A program made the translations under genes and the position numbers. From the NCBI RefSeq assembly GCF_030272615.1, contig NC_081411.1:158514471-158574470 (forward strand): DNA of 60,000 bases, written 5' to 3'. The first letter of the stretch is position 1. Each line of letters opens with the position of its first letter. Source of the stretch: Cryptomeria japonica (Eukaryota > Streptophyta > Pinopsida > Cupressales > Cupressaceae). Positions 46,059 through 57,960 of this stretch are shown here, piece by piece. The notes under the pieces are model-generated. The model was given only the letters and a program-made list of their open reading frames with translations, was not told the origin of the DNA and searched no databases.

Positions 46059-48344
46059 GTCTAATGAGGCATCAGAAATAAAAATCTAACTAAGAAGAGT
46101 TTAAAAATAAAACTAAGTCCCTCTTTGGTAAGATTTTCATTTCTGATCCTTGGATAGACGTTTCCACTTTTTAATATATTTTTAATTAATTTTTTTTATT
46201 TTATTTCAAAAGAAATTAATGACATTGTAATTAATTTATATTTTTTAATTAAAGTTTATTTAAAGCATATTTTATTTAAATTTTATTTATAATATTGAAA
46301 ATTAATTTTATTTATTGGTAATTAAAATATATTGTTAGATATTAGTTTATATTATTCACAGTTAAAAATTTATTTTATTTAATAACTTATATTGTTAAAG
46401 GAATATTTTAATTTAAGTTTGAACTTTAAAAAAAAATTATTTTGATTAAGAAAATTGATGAATACATTCAAATTAAAAAGACCTTGATAAAACAGGGTGT
46501 AATAGCTTGATTTGTTTAAATTGGTGATTTGAGATTTCCAAATGGGGATTTATTTTGCAATTTTAGACCTTCCATTCAAATAAATAAATGCTAAGGCATT
46601 GTTTATCTCTTCTTGATGGGAAATGATTCCCTTTGGGATTAAAAATAGATCACATCTCAATGGACAAAATGATTAATTGATGCTTATAGATTCGAATGGA
46701 TAATTAAAATTAAGGGGTTCATTACCTCAAATTAACTATTCTTAGATATTGAAACATTAGTTAGATATCCCTAGAATATTAAATTTAGCTAATTTAGGAA
46801 AACCAAGAAAAGAGGAATAATTATTTCAAACTTTTGATAAAATAAACAAACCTTTCCCAAAGTAGGGATTATTTCAAGACATTATATTCCCTCTATTTAT
46901 AGTTTTCTTCAAATATTAAAGGTTCAAAAGGACCTACTTTCCAAGTAAATATGTTTAGATTCATAGTCTCCTTAACAATTTGTGTATTTCAAGCACGTGA
47001 CTCAATTTCTAGTTAAAATTATCCTCATTTAAGAAGTTGAACATTTTCTTATCTTTCATGCAAGTTACTTACTTATTGTTTAACATGAAAGTTACATAAT
47101 TGTTGTTATAATGCAAGTTACATAATTATTGTTATCATGCAAGTTACATTTTAAGAAGCTAGATATAATAGTCCTTCACAATTTGAATATTATTCTCCTA
47201 GTAGTAGTAGGTTGATACTTTCAAGAGATTCTTCATTTTCATAGAATTAGTATCATTGCTTAATTTTCAATTGTTTAAATCTTTGCAAATAATGATCTCA
47301 CTCTCAAGTTGCATTAGAATATTAGCTATTTGAGCTTCAATAGTACAATATTTGAATTTTTTAGTTATAAAACTAAGAAAGAGGAGTTGGAAACCAAACC
47401 CTTAGTAGCATTCCATATTTATGGTGCCTCTGGGTCATGCTTATGGGTAATGTCATCATGTTGAACTACTACACTTAACTCCTAATAAAGATACAACAAC
47501 GGCATTTGTAGCATTGTCCCTATAAATTTTTGGGGAGTAATAAGGGTCATATATGGAAGTTAAAATCCAAGGGGTGGGTAATCACCCTTAGATTGATAAT
47601 CTAAAAACACTAAGTTTAAAATAAATTTTGCATCCGTTCAATTAAACCTTAGAATACCCCATTAGGGTTTGGTTGTGCGTGATGCTTTGAATTTATTTAT
47701 CTTGATAAATTTTGGCAGATGATAATTGGTCAAGGGTGACGCATATGATAGGAAATAGGACTTAGATGTTTTAGGCTACAAGCAAAGGGCCACATTGAGC
47801 CTTTTTTCTATAAAGCTACTATCGTGGGTAGCAACAACAGAGAAACTGTTTGTGCCATTTACCCTAGAAAGCGTTGCGTACCCACCAAACAATTTACATT
47901 AAACCATAATTAAAAACCAAAACTACCTAACTTACGCCTTGAGCCCATGCCAAAATGAGTATGTAGGCAATCTAGGGATGTAGTTTTCCCTAGTACTCAG
48001 GCATTCAGGGATGGGGTCTAGGATTTTGGTTAAAGGTGAGTAGTTGGTTTTCAAAATTTCTTGGTCCCTCAATCAAAGGGTATAGAAACACAAACTGGAA
48101 GATTAAAAAGTATTTCAATGCATACTCAGAAGGAATCCTGTATGGATTCGCTTGACTTCCCGAGGCTTTAGGCCAAATTCTAAGGCGGGACTCAAGCTTA
48201 TATTATTTTATTTTATTTACTCCTAAGGACGGTGACCTTAGTGCACTCCTAGTAGAAGAGTGTAGTTGGATAGATGAAACCCCATCCCATCCCATTTGGG
48301 TAGATGTACCTAAGTATGTGATTGAACCAAACACAATTAAAGAG

Positions 48345-48377
<33 letters not shown>

Positions 48378-49511
48378 TAGTCAAATTTTTTGGGTTAAGT
48401 GAATTGGGTCTCTATAATTAATCTTACTTTTTTAGCTAGACTATTACACAAAAGTGGTCTATTTTTTTAGACAATCTATGAAGCTAATAATACAAAATTA
48501 TGTATGTTTTACTCAATTATGCTAGGTATATAGAATATATTTCAATGATCAACAAAAAATCCATTATACGTAATCGACCTCTCAAATTAATTGTTTTCAT
48601 TCATTGTAAAAGAATAAAAAGATAAAAGTCTTGATATCTCCCGACTTCCATTATATATATAATTTAATTTATATATATATAAGCTAGTATAGTTTTATGG
48701 ATAACATAAAGTGACTACTAGTTGAATTACTTCCAAATTATGTATATATGTCACTCTTGAGGTAAATCAATTTTTTTTTTTGAAGGTTAAGAAATTTGAA
48801 AATAAAATGTGATGTTGTTTGATGTGTTAGACCCACATTCTTAGTTTGACATATTAAAGTTAAGTGTAAAATAAATGCATTGTAAATGAGATGAATATAT
48901 AAAGAAAAAGTGGGCTAGCACGTCCTCAAGCCACTTTAAAAGGCCCAGGTATTTATGGTCTAAAGGAAAGAAAAGTAAGTTCATTGAGGCAGGTGTAGTA
49001 TTGTAAGGGTTTGTATGTTATTAATATAGTAATGTTAATGATAGTTGTATTTTTTTTTTGGCAAATTCCCTCTCTAGATGCATCATGTCAAACTTCAAGC
49101 TATGACTCAAAGCACTATATGTGCATAAGATCATCTTAATGTTCTGAAGGTCTTATTGGCTCATTTACTACCATTAGGACTTATACAAATGTTATGAGAC
49201 TATTAAACTCATCGTTATCTAGTCTAATAGATTGTACTACATTGTATATGTATTAAGATTGTTAGTTTCATTGTTTCCAAAGCATAAAGATTTGGAATTG
49301 ACAATTGACATGAGTGTACTTCAAAAAAATAGTTGGGTTTTGTTTTAAAGTTGTAAATTTAGGTTAAATGTTTATAGAAAAATATTAGACTTCAAGTTCC
49401 TTCCCCAAAATACATAGAGGAAAAAACTCACTAAGAATTAACATACGTATATAAACTCATCATAACATTTATATTAACTTAGTACATAAAAATAAGTGCC
49501 ACATAGTGGCG
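46059..49511. other. AT-rich stretch with old repeat-like segment, copy 2
   Basis: Same content as 30516-33968, including the 28-bp repeats at 47058-47151 and the TAA microsatellite at 48345-48374. Confidence 0.4.
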
Positions 49512-49637
49512 AGTACTTGCCTTGATAATTTTTAGTTTAATAATAATATTTGTTATAATTATTAGAAATATTTATTTATTGTAACTAATATTAGCCAATC
49601 ATTTATAAGTAAAATAATTTTTGTAAATTATAAAGTT

Positions 49638-52409
49638 TTTTTTTTTTTATATTGATAATCGAGGATAATAGATTTACAAAATTATATAAGGAGGTACCAC
49701 CTCAACCACCAAAATCACTATGAGAGCTAACAGCCCAAACTAACCACCAGTAAAGAGTAATTGTTTATACAAAAATGGGGTGTCTAATGCAAAATATTAT
49801 CAAAGGTGTCCATCCAGGTAGTCCATCCTTGGGCCCCCTCCATCCAAACCACTCTTTTTTTATGTTGAATCTGGGAAAGCATGGCTATGTGGTCTGCATT
49901 AGGTACTTTGTTGTTGCAAATTTCCTTATGAAGCACCTTCAATGCCTCCTCGAATAAAGAGAGGTTACTTGAAAGCCACCTCCACTCATAGCCATTCTTC
50001 ACCTCGTACACAAACATCATTGCATGCCCATCCCTGAGGAAGCAAAGGAACTTTTGTTTTTCTAGATTCATGAGAAAGCATACCTGAGAAGCAATTTTGA
50101 AAAAAGTGAGTCTAAAAAAAGACTCAGTAAGGCATCTGTTGTTATCATTAAACCAATCCTCATTTCTGATTTTCCAAATGAACCACAGAATGAAGGAAGA
50201 TAGTATAAACCAAAATAGATTATGATCCTTTTTTAAGCCGTCAATATATCTAGATATAATGTTAAAGATATTTATATGCATAGGAATAACAAAACCAAAC
50301 ATTAACCAAACTGCCCTGGCGAAAGTGCAGTAAAAAAAATGTGCCTGCAAGTGTTAGGAATTCTACAAACTGAACATAAATCATCATTAGCCAACCCCTT
50401 TCTCAGGGGAAGTCTATCTAATATGATCTGTCATTTAAAATATTGTATTTTAGGTGGGATTGGTCTTTTCCAGATCCGCATAAAATATTTCTGCCAAAGC
50501 TTATCAGATAGATCAACATACCAAAACTTATTAGTGTGTAAAACAATAGAGCCAATACTTACAATCATTTCATAGATGCTAGAGCATTTAATTGTGGATA
50601 GCTAGGAACCGTCTTTCTATTTGAATGTTAAAAATCTGTGCGAGTCAAGGTCAACAGTGGATGGCAGATCCAGGGCCTCCCATGCCCTTTTAACCATCAG
50701 ATAAGTCCTTTTTTGGGTAGGTGGTAGGTTGTGGGAAGAGCTCAATTATTCCCAGCTGATAAGTGTGTTGTGCTCAAACAGGTTTGTGAAGTATCTAATA
50801 CCAGCTTTATCCCATAATTTGGCTGAGAAGCCTTGTGTAAGGGAAAGAGGCTTGTTAGCATGGTAAAGATTCCACCATATGGATCTTTCCCCATGGAGGA
50901 CATCATTAATACTAACACTAGGGTTGTCAATAAGGTGTCTAACATGCTCCCATGCTTTCCAAAAAGATCTAAACACACATGAGCCTTGCACTGAGACATG
51001 AAGCTTACCTGAAACCAGTTCAGCAAGAGGAAGATGTTTCCAGGATTTGGCATTTTTTGGAGTACCTCTTTCAATGTTGTTTCTAATCAGGATTTTCCAG
51101 GGTTCCATCCCATCCAATGCATGGAAGATCCATTTTGCAGCGAGGGCGATGCCTTGTGTTTTTAGGTCTTTTAGTCCAAGGCCACCAGCCTTTTTGGCCA
51201 TGTGACACCATTTCCAGTTTACAACATGCATCTTCTTAGCACCTTTACCATCAGACCAAAGGTACTATCTAATGGTCTTTTGAACCTCAAGTATTTGATA
51301 GTCATTAAATAGCCATGGAGAGAAGTAGTACAGAGTATATGATGAAAGGATTTTTTGGCATACTTGAATTCTGCCAGCTAGGGAGAGGAATCGATTATCC
51401 CATTTGTTTAGTTTTTTATCAATTTTTTGCTTGACCCATTGCCACATTTCTTTAGGAGAGGGAGAGACCGAAAAGGGGATTCCAAGGTAATGGATGATCT
51501 TATTGGGGCCTCCCCACTAAAACTCATAGGAGGCAAGCCAATCGGGGGGTTCATCTTTCCATCCAAGGAAGGTAGATTTGGCCTAGGAGATTCTAGCCCC
51601 CGACATGGAGCCAAAGATCTTAAGCTTGTGGACAAGTGCATCAACATTTTTGGGTGACAGTTCAAGGAAAAAGGCCATGTCATCCACAAACTGGATGTTG
51701 AGGAGGGTGGAGTTATCTAAGAGTTTAATACCCTTGACACTAGGGGAGAGGGAGTCATCCCTCAGAAGGTAATAGATGGCATCAGATGCAATGACAAATA
51801 GGGCAGGGGCGAGTGGACAACCTTGCCTAATTGATCTACTAAGTTTGATGTTGTTGGATAGGGAGCCGTTGATCTCCAACTGGGCCGAGGCATCTTGAAG
51901 GAGGACATTAACATACCTATAGAAGTTTTTCGGGAATCCAAAGGCCTGGAGAATCATAGTGATAAAATATCATTCCACTCGGTCATAAGCCTTCTTAAAA
52001 TCAAGTAAGAACATGGAAAACTCTTGGTTGGAGGTCTTTGCCCACTCCTTGGTCTCCTAGCTAGTAATGAGGTTTTCTACAATATACCTCCCCTTGATGA
52101 AGCCGGTTTGTGTGGAGCAAATGAATTTGGGTAAGATCTTGACAAGGCGAAGGGATAAGGCTTTAGCAAGAATTTTATAAGAGACATTGAGAGGCGTGAT
52201 GGGCCTCCAATTTTTTAGCAGGGCCTTGTCCCCATCTTTGGGGATAAGTTTGATGATTCCTTTGTTGATGTCAGTTCCAAGGGAGCCGTTGATGAATGCT
52301 TCAGAGTAGATTTCATGAAGGTCCATATCAATCTAGTCTATGTTAGCTTTATAGAATTCAACAGGGAGCCTGTCCGGGCCCAGAGCTTTATCAGGTTTAA
52401 GGGACTTAA
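49638..52409 (-). mobile_element. 5'-truncated LINE, copy 2
   Basis: Counterpart of 34095-36866, with the same truncation point, tail and 15-bp flanking repeats (49623-49637 and 52410-52424). Identical insertion structure shows it arose by segmental duplication, not by a second transposition. Confidence 0.92.
49784..52409 (-). pseudogene. LINE reverse transcriptase / zf-RVT relic, copy 2
   Basis: Same domains and the same stops as copy 1: KLIPKDGDKALLKNWRPIT, SRSIRQGCPLAPALF, FVDDMAFFLEL, LAGRIQVCQKIL and the zf-RVT-like segment. The only coding difference noticed is GGLGLKDL, which matches the usual plant LINE consensus better than the GCLGLKDL of copy 1. Confidence 0.9.
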
Positions 52410-53376
52410 GTAAATTATAAAGTTAAAAAACATGCATCTATATTATAGAAAAAAGTTGAAAAATATAAAACAAAAGAAAATATTTTGTTTTCATTGGTCT
52501 AAATAATTTTATTTAATAACCATTTAAACATTAAAAATGAATTTTCATTACAATAGTATTGCCTAACGACAAGTACTAAAAAACGGAAAAAAGAAATAAC
52601 ATATTAAAAAAACCTCCCTTATTTAAAATGAAAGGGATGACTTTTTCATTTTGTGAATATATAAGATTTTGATTGTTATTAATAATTTATATTATTAGAA
52701 TAATAAATTGTTTTTTATTTTATTTTTAAAGTTGTAAAAATAAATTTAATTTTTTTTTAATAAATTAATAAATAAAAAAATGTCATTAAAATGTTTATAA
52801 CTTATATTACATGTGAATAAACTCATAATTTATATTATTATATTGTAATGCAATGAATATTTTAGATCAATTTTTTTTTATGTTGCTTATGATTTTTTCA
52901 CAATGATTTAGTTTCATTATCCTCGTTTTTATAAGATTTAGTTTTATTAAATTAATATGAATATTTATTTTTTGTGAAATTTAGTTTATTTTGATTATAA
53001 ATTAAAGAACATTTTAAATATAATACATATTTTTAAAATATATATTTTTTTATCTTGTTCATAGGTTAACTTAAAAGAACTACCTGATATTATGCGTTGT
53101 TCGGAGAAACCCGCTTATAAGAGGCAAAATGATATTAGCCAATAGTTTGCAACAAAAATAATTTTTGTAAATTATAATGTTAATAAATGTGCATCTATAG
53201 TATAAAATAAATTAAAAAAATTTAAAGAAAGAAAAATAATTACTTTTCATTGGTCTAAATAATTTTTTTTAATAACTATATAAGCACAACAAATGAATTT
53301 TCATTACAATAGTATTGCCCGAGGGCAAGTACTAATAACAACCTCTCTTCTTTTATACATACAATTCTAATGTTTT

Positions 53377-53700
53377 AATAGAAACCAGATACTTAATCTT
53401 TTAGTATATTAATTTTTTCTTTACCGTCATTTTACTTAATACTAAAATTCAACATTTTCACAATAATAGAAACCAGATACTTTCCAATCTTTTTTATCCA
53501 TATACAATGGACTTTCTTCATCAACTCAAGATTCATAATATAAAGTTTGTAAGACATTATCTGTTTACTCTTAATCTTAATCAACTCAAAATTTGTTTCC
53601 TCTTAATCTTAATCAACTCAAAATTCATTAAAAGAAAGTTTCCAGTGCAATGTCTTTTGTGCTTAATTTTAATGATTCATGAAAAGAAAGTTTCCAATGT
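53377..53700 (+). repeat. Nested direct repeats upstream of the peptide gene
   Basis: AATAGAAACCAGATACTT occurs at 53377-53394 and 53465-53482. CTCTTAATCTTAATCAACTC occurs twice at about 53568-53617. AAAAGAAAGTTTCCAxTG occurs at about 53630 and 53682. The same array exists upstream of the truncated copy at 37834-38157. A short frame across it (53507-53707) is an artefact of the repeats. Confidence 0.8.
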
Positions 53701-53746
53701 ATCGTAAGAAAAACAAGAGATTTGCTTAAATAAAATCACACTCTAA

Positions 53747-53756
53747 TATATAAATA
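53747..53756 (+). promoter_or_regulatory. TATA box of the peptide gene
   Basis: TATATAAATA, 32 bases before the start codon. With transcription starting about 30 bases downstream, the 5' leader would be very short, about ten bases or fewer. Confidence 0.6.
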
Positions 53757-53787
53757 CTTATTGTTCACACACCCACAGATAAGGACG

Positions 53788-54126
53788 ATGGGCTCTTCAA
53801 TGTGTGTGTGTATTCTTATCGCCCTCATCTTTCTTTCACCAACTGCAGTACTGGGTGAGATATATTCATAACATTTTGTTTTACTGTATTATTTTTCTTT
53901 TATTTAATTGAGTAAAATATTTTTAGATGATTCAATTTCTTTTACAAAATAATAGTTAAATGGGATAAACAGTAGTTATCGTATTCCGAATTGAAATGCA
54001 GGCGATATGAATTGTTCGGGGGTAATCGAACCGGCTTGTCCGTTATTGCATTGCAATCCTGCCCAAAAGTGTTGCAATCTATTCCTTGATAAATTTCAGT
54101 GCTGCTCAACCTGCGTGCCAGACTGA
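53788..54126 (+). CDS. Secreted cysteine-rich peptide, two exons
   Basis: Exon 1 is 53788-53854 (67 nt), the intron is 53855-54001 (147 bp, GTGAGA..TGCAG, phase 1) and exon 2 is 54002-54126, ending in TGA. The product is 63 residues. Residues 1-23 are a signal peptide with a hydrophobic core (CILIALIFLSP) and a likely cleavage after AVLG, so the mature peptide would be 40 residues and acidic. It has eight cysteines spaced C-x7-C-x4-C-x5-CC-x8-CC-x2-C, implying four disulfides and export to the apoplast. The intron just after the signal peptide is typical of plant defensin-like and other small cysteine-rich genes. I do not recognise the exact cysteine pattern, so defence, signalling or reproductive roles are all open. 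A TATA box precedes it. A truncated copy lies 15.5 kb upstream. Confidence 0.82.
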
Positions 54127-54921
54127 ACATTATTATTATTATTGATATTTTATGTGGTTCTCCAGAATAAGAGACTCAGAAGATAATATGTAATGACTTC
54201 TAAATAAATAATATATGCTCTTTTATTTTAGTCCTATTCTTTGAATTTTTGAATTTAAGAAAATGCAGATGGGTGTAAGGCAGAATTGCCTATAGAATAC
54301 CAAATTGTTGAAGATTGATAAATGTTTGTGGGTTGTAAGGGACTTATGTCAGTTCCATTCTCATTCAATTTATGATAAAATTGAAATTTTAATATTAGCA
54401 TTTAAAAGTATTAAAATAGATGTTGAGGAAAATAAAGATTCATAATATTATTTTTATTTGATAATTTATTAATTTTATAATTTAATTTAAGTAAGGTCAT
54501 AATTTAAAGATTAAGTTTTGTAGAAGGATATGTTTATTTTAAAACATATTATAGGGATTCCTAATGATATTTTCAATCTATTGATAAAATGTACATTTGT
54601 TAAGAATTGTTAAAAGAAACATTAATTCCAAAATATGTTTCACTCAACAATGGTAAAAAATTAAACATGAATATGAATAATATGATAAAAACAACAAAGA
54701 AGAAAGTAGAGAAGAGCTTTAAGTTTTGGTATAATGATAATAATATTTTATCAAATATAATAATACTATAACCTTATGTTCCATGCAACTTTAAAATGGA
54801 AATAATTTATTAACCAAAGTGCCACATAGCTTCACAATTTGCTCTTCCTCTTTTTAAAAAAAATATTATTCAACTTATTTTAAAATTATCCATTAACAGA
54901 TAAAAAAAAGATGGGTTGATT
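54127..54921. other. 3' flank of the peptide gene and AT-rich DNA
   Basis: An AATAAATAATA stretch near 54203-54213 could serve as polyadenylation signal for the peptide gene, about 80 bases after its stop. Beyond that there is only AT-rich sequence. Confidence 0.4.
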
Positions 54922-55567
54922 CAACTCTTATATGTTGGGGATGGGAAATCCAATATACATGCTATGATCAAAAGTTTGAAATTTTAAAAGATCACAATTA
55001 CTGGTTTGAATTTAATTAGGATAAATGTGGATTGGTTAAATGCATTGTTAAAAATAAAAATTATTTTACCATGAATTTAAAAATCAAATGCATGGTTTTT
55101 TATTTTAATTACTTTATTTCTAGAAATTTTAGGGTTTTTTTAAAATTTATATAATAAAAATTGTATAGTCTACATTAATTAATTTAGTGTAAAGATAAAA
55201 TATAATTAAAGGTTAAATTAATTAATGTAGACTATACAATTTTTATTATCTAAATTTTAAAAAAAAATGTAAAATTCTTAGAAACAAAGGTTAAATTAAT
55301 TAATGTAGACTATGTAATTTTTATTATCTAAATTTTGAAAAAAAAACCTAAAATTCTTAGAAATAAGTAAATAAAATAAAAATGAACTATGCATTTGATT
55401 TTTAAATTTATGGTAACATAAAAAAAATTTAACAATACATTTAACCAATGCACACTTATCCTAATAAAATTAAAACCACTAATAGTGATCTTTTTTGAAA
55501 ATTCAAACTTTCTCATAATTGCATGTCTATTGGACTTCTTATCCCCAACATATAATAACTCTAGTTG
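54922..55567. mobile_element. Foldback (MITE-like) element
   Basis: A ~645-bp inverted repeat: the left arm starts CAACTCTTATATGTTGGGGA and the right end reads TCCCCAACATATAATAACTC. Arms stay alignable inward (GATCACAATTACTGGTTT against its inverse near 55480, AAAAATCAAATGCATGG against CTATGCATTTGATTTTTAAA, TAGTCTACATTAATTAATTTA at the centre). The right inner part contains a direct duplication of about 78 bp starting GGTTAAATTAATTAATGTAG at about 55208 and 55289. No transposase. The 55328-55516 frame is inside it and is not a gene. Confidence 0.85.
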
Positions 55568-55923
55568 TAAACCTAGCCCTAATACTAAATATAATCCAAA
55601 TTTTAATATAGAATTAACCCTAACCTTAGGTGTGACCTTAATTCTACCACTAATTTAATTATAATTATAACTTTGATTAGTACCCTAATTCTAACCCCAA
55701 TTCTATAACCCTTATTCTATCCTACTTGAAACCTAATATTAATAATAATTCTAATTCAATTTTGATCCCAATAATAATAATATTGATAATTCTATTTTAA
55801 TGCTAATCCTAATTCTAACTGTTAGTTATTATTATTGTAAACTTATATTATTTTAATCAAATTTATGCAAAATTAATTATACTTGGGATAACAATAAAAT
55901 TACTCTTACACAAAAAAAAAAGA

Positions 55924-55959
<36 letters not shown>

Positions 55960-56344
55960 GTTATTATTATTATTATTATTGTAAATTCATATTATTTGAA
56001 ATAAACTTATGTCAAATCATTTATAACCTTAACTATTGTAAATTTATACTTTTTAAAGCAAAATAATCTTTAACCCTGGATAGAAAAATAATATTTCATT
56101 TTTTATTTGCAAATTGTGAGATTGGGGGCCACTCATAAATTTAAACCAATGCTAATTCTAACACTTGCCCTAATTCTAGCCCTACCCTTTACTCTAATAT
56201 TTGGGATAATTAATAAAAATACTACTAAAGATATGATTGTTAATATTTGGGGTAATTAATAAAATTACTCAAAGATATAATTGTTAATTATTATTATTGT
56301 AAACTTATATTATTTAATCAAATTTTACAATTTAAATAATTATA
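55568..56344. repeat. Degenerate CCTAA-like and TTATTATTG repeats
   Basis: Many variants of AACCCTAA, CTAATTCTAACC and CCTAACCTTA, especially 55568-55830 and 56145-56200, mixed with a recurring module TTATTATTGTAAACTTATAT (near 55830, 56286 and again 58064). It includes an ATT microsatellite at 55924-55980. The CCTAA words resemble eroded telomere-type repeats, but no regular TTTAGGG register remains. Confidence 0.6.
55924..55980. repeat. (ATT)n microsatellite
   Basis: About 19 ATT units with one GTT interruption. Confidence 0.95.
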
Positions 56345-56885
56345 AAGTTGACTTGGGGTTAACCTCGGAGTGCAAGGGTTGTTGAATTAGTGTTGATGTC
56401 TCCCTGTGCTTGTTGATCACATGGTAGTCTTTGATGCTCACCCGACAATAGCCTCAATGTTAACAATGTGGCAGATGAGTTAGTTCATGATGCTGAGAGG
56501 TTAATGTCCTTCTCTACTCATTGTGTGTGAATATAGCAGGAGGTAGGAGATAGACATCAAGAGATAAGGAGATGGGAATGATAAGGAGAGAGCAAAGTGA
56601 TAAGGATTTTGGTGTGATAAGGAGAGAGTGAAGCGACAAGGAGTTCAAAGTGATAAGGAGAGAAAAATGGAAAAGTAAGGGGAGAATAGAGTGATAAGAA
56701 GAAATGTTTGTGAGATTCACTTAGGAGGTTTTGATGTCTCAAATTAATGTACTTGGGGATCAGGTCCCCCTCTATGGCCCCACTGGTTCAAGCTCCTGTC
56801 AAACGAAGACACCAATCAAAAAAAAATTATAACCTTGATTTTGATTCAAATTTAAAACAATTTTAGGAATCAATATAAATTATTT
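56345..56885. other. Inserted non-coding sequence with a GATAAGGAGAG minisatellite
   Basis: From 56345 the composition changes from AT-rich repeat to mixed sequence. At about 56555-56705 there are five or six irregular units around GTGATAAGGAGAGAG. The segment ends near 56830 with an A-run after AGACACCAATC. This could be a fragment of the same retroelement as the next entry. Confidence 0.5.
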
Positions 56886-57960
56886 TAAGAAGATGACGAG
56901 GATGATAATGGTATGGAGACTAAAAGTGAAAATGCTACCCCAACCCCTAAGAAGAAAACTAAGCGTAGTCTTGTTATCACTAAAATCAGCTCAGAGAAGG
57001 AGGTTGGTACCTCAATGGCCCCTCCCCCTCCTTTGGATCCTAATCAATAGACTTGTGGTTTTGAGAAAGAGGGAAAGAATGTGGCAGAAGGTGAGACTCT
57101 ACCTCCTAAAGATAGAGTCACAATTGTTGATGTGGAAACCTTGGAGAATAATGTTCATTTTTTACAATTCAATAAAGATAGCAGTGATTCTCCAATAACT
57201 ATACTTTAGATTATGAAGAATGGGGTGATGGAGCTTTATAAGGTTATAAAATGAATCTTCTTAGAGATTGAAAGTTTGACATCTAAAAAGGTAGACTCTT
57301 CTAAGAAAGTGGACATCCTAAAAATTTTTAGGCTCTCTACCTGAATATCTGAAGGAATTAACTTAAGCCATCATCAATGTGGAGGTTATCACTTAGGCAT
57401 ATGGATCCCAATTCAAGGTTGTGGAGGCTAGGTTTAATGAGATGGAAAAGAGGGTTTACAGTCATGAGGAAACCCTGAAGAAGATTAGAGAACAAAGTCA
57501 CATAATTCAGTCAGTTGATAATTTCAGAGTGTTGATCAATAAAGTGCAACAATTCCAGTTGGAAAATAATACGATTTATATTCCTAAGGACAAGAATTTG
57601 ACACTTGAAGGTGTGACTATTGGACTTGGTAAAAGAACTCAGGTGAACACGAGGAAGATAGCTTAGCAAGCTAAGGAACTAGATGATTTCAAGAGTGATA
57701 TTTCCTCTATGGGTCAACTAGAGGAAGAAGCTATGGAGCTTCTTAAGAATTTTTCTTAGTTGTGTTGGAATGTGCTTTTGGTTGTCCCTTGGGTGTCGTT
57801 GTGATGTCCTTTTGTTACTCTTGGATCTCTCTCTCTTTGTTTGTTGTTATGCATTTTCTAGTTGGACCTTTCATGTTTTGTCTCTTTTCTAATTTGTTGT
57901 AAAGGGCTATGGGGCCCCTTCAAAACCTATTTTTCACGTAATCAGAAAATATAAATTATT
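56886..57960 (+). pseudogene. LINE ORF1-like coiled-coil relic
   Basis: One plus-strand frame reads an acidic then basic stretch (EDDEDDNGMETKSENATPTP, KKKTKRSLVI) ending in a stop near 57050, then continues VAEGETLPPKDRVTIVDVE. Further on, frame 57421-57666 has a heptad-rich segment (MEARFNEMEKRVYSHEETLK) and, after a stop, ELDDFKSDISSMGQLEEEAM and a final stop near 57758. The following DNA contains GTAAAGGGCTATGGGGCCCC and CTTTCTCTCC-type sequence that I associate with the spacer between ORF1 and ORF2 of plant LINEs, but that is recollection, not a search. No endonuclease or RT follows. At least four stops make it a relic. Confidence 0.4.

Larger units (their letters stand above)
38505..54047. 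repeat. 15.54-kb tandem duplication, copy 2
   Basis: Directly abuts copy 1 in the same orientation with no gap. The junction at 38505-38510 is GCATTG, also present at 22967-22972 and 54048-54053. All features of copy 1 recur: copia 5' stub, minisatellite, purine tract, AT-rich stretch, LINE and peptide gene. Only this copy runs on into the intact remainder of the peptide gene. Confidence 0.97.

Noticed and set aside
22967-54047. CRISPR-like or bacterial repeat structure
   Set aside because: The repeats are retroelements, satellites and one segmental duplication; there are no short regular spacers and the DNA is eukaryotic.
56780-56830. GGTTCAAGCTCC resembling a tRNA T-loop or Pol III B box
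   Set aside because: No A box at the proper distance and no cloverleaf; more likely the tail of a retroelement fragment.
57421-57666. Coiled-coil frame as a stand-alone gene
   Set aside because: It is in line with upstream and downstream pieces separated by stops, fitting a decayed LINE ORF1 better than a gene.
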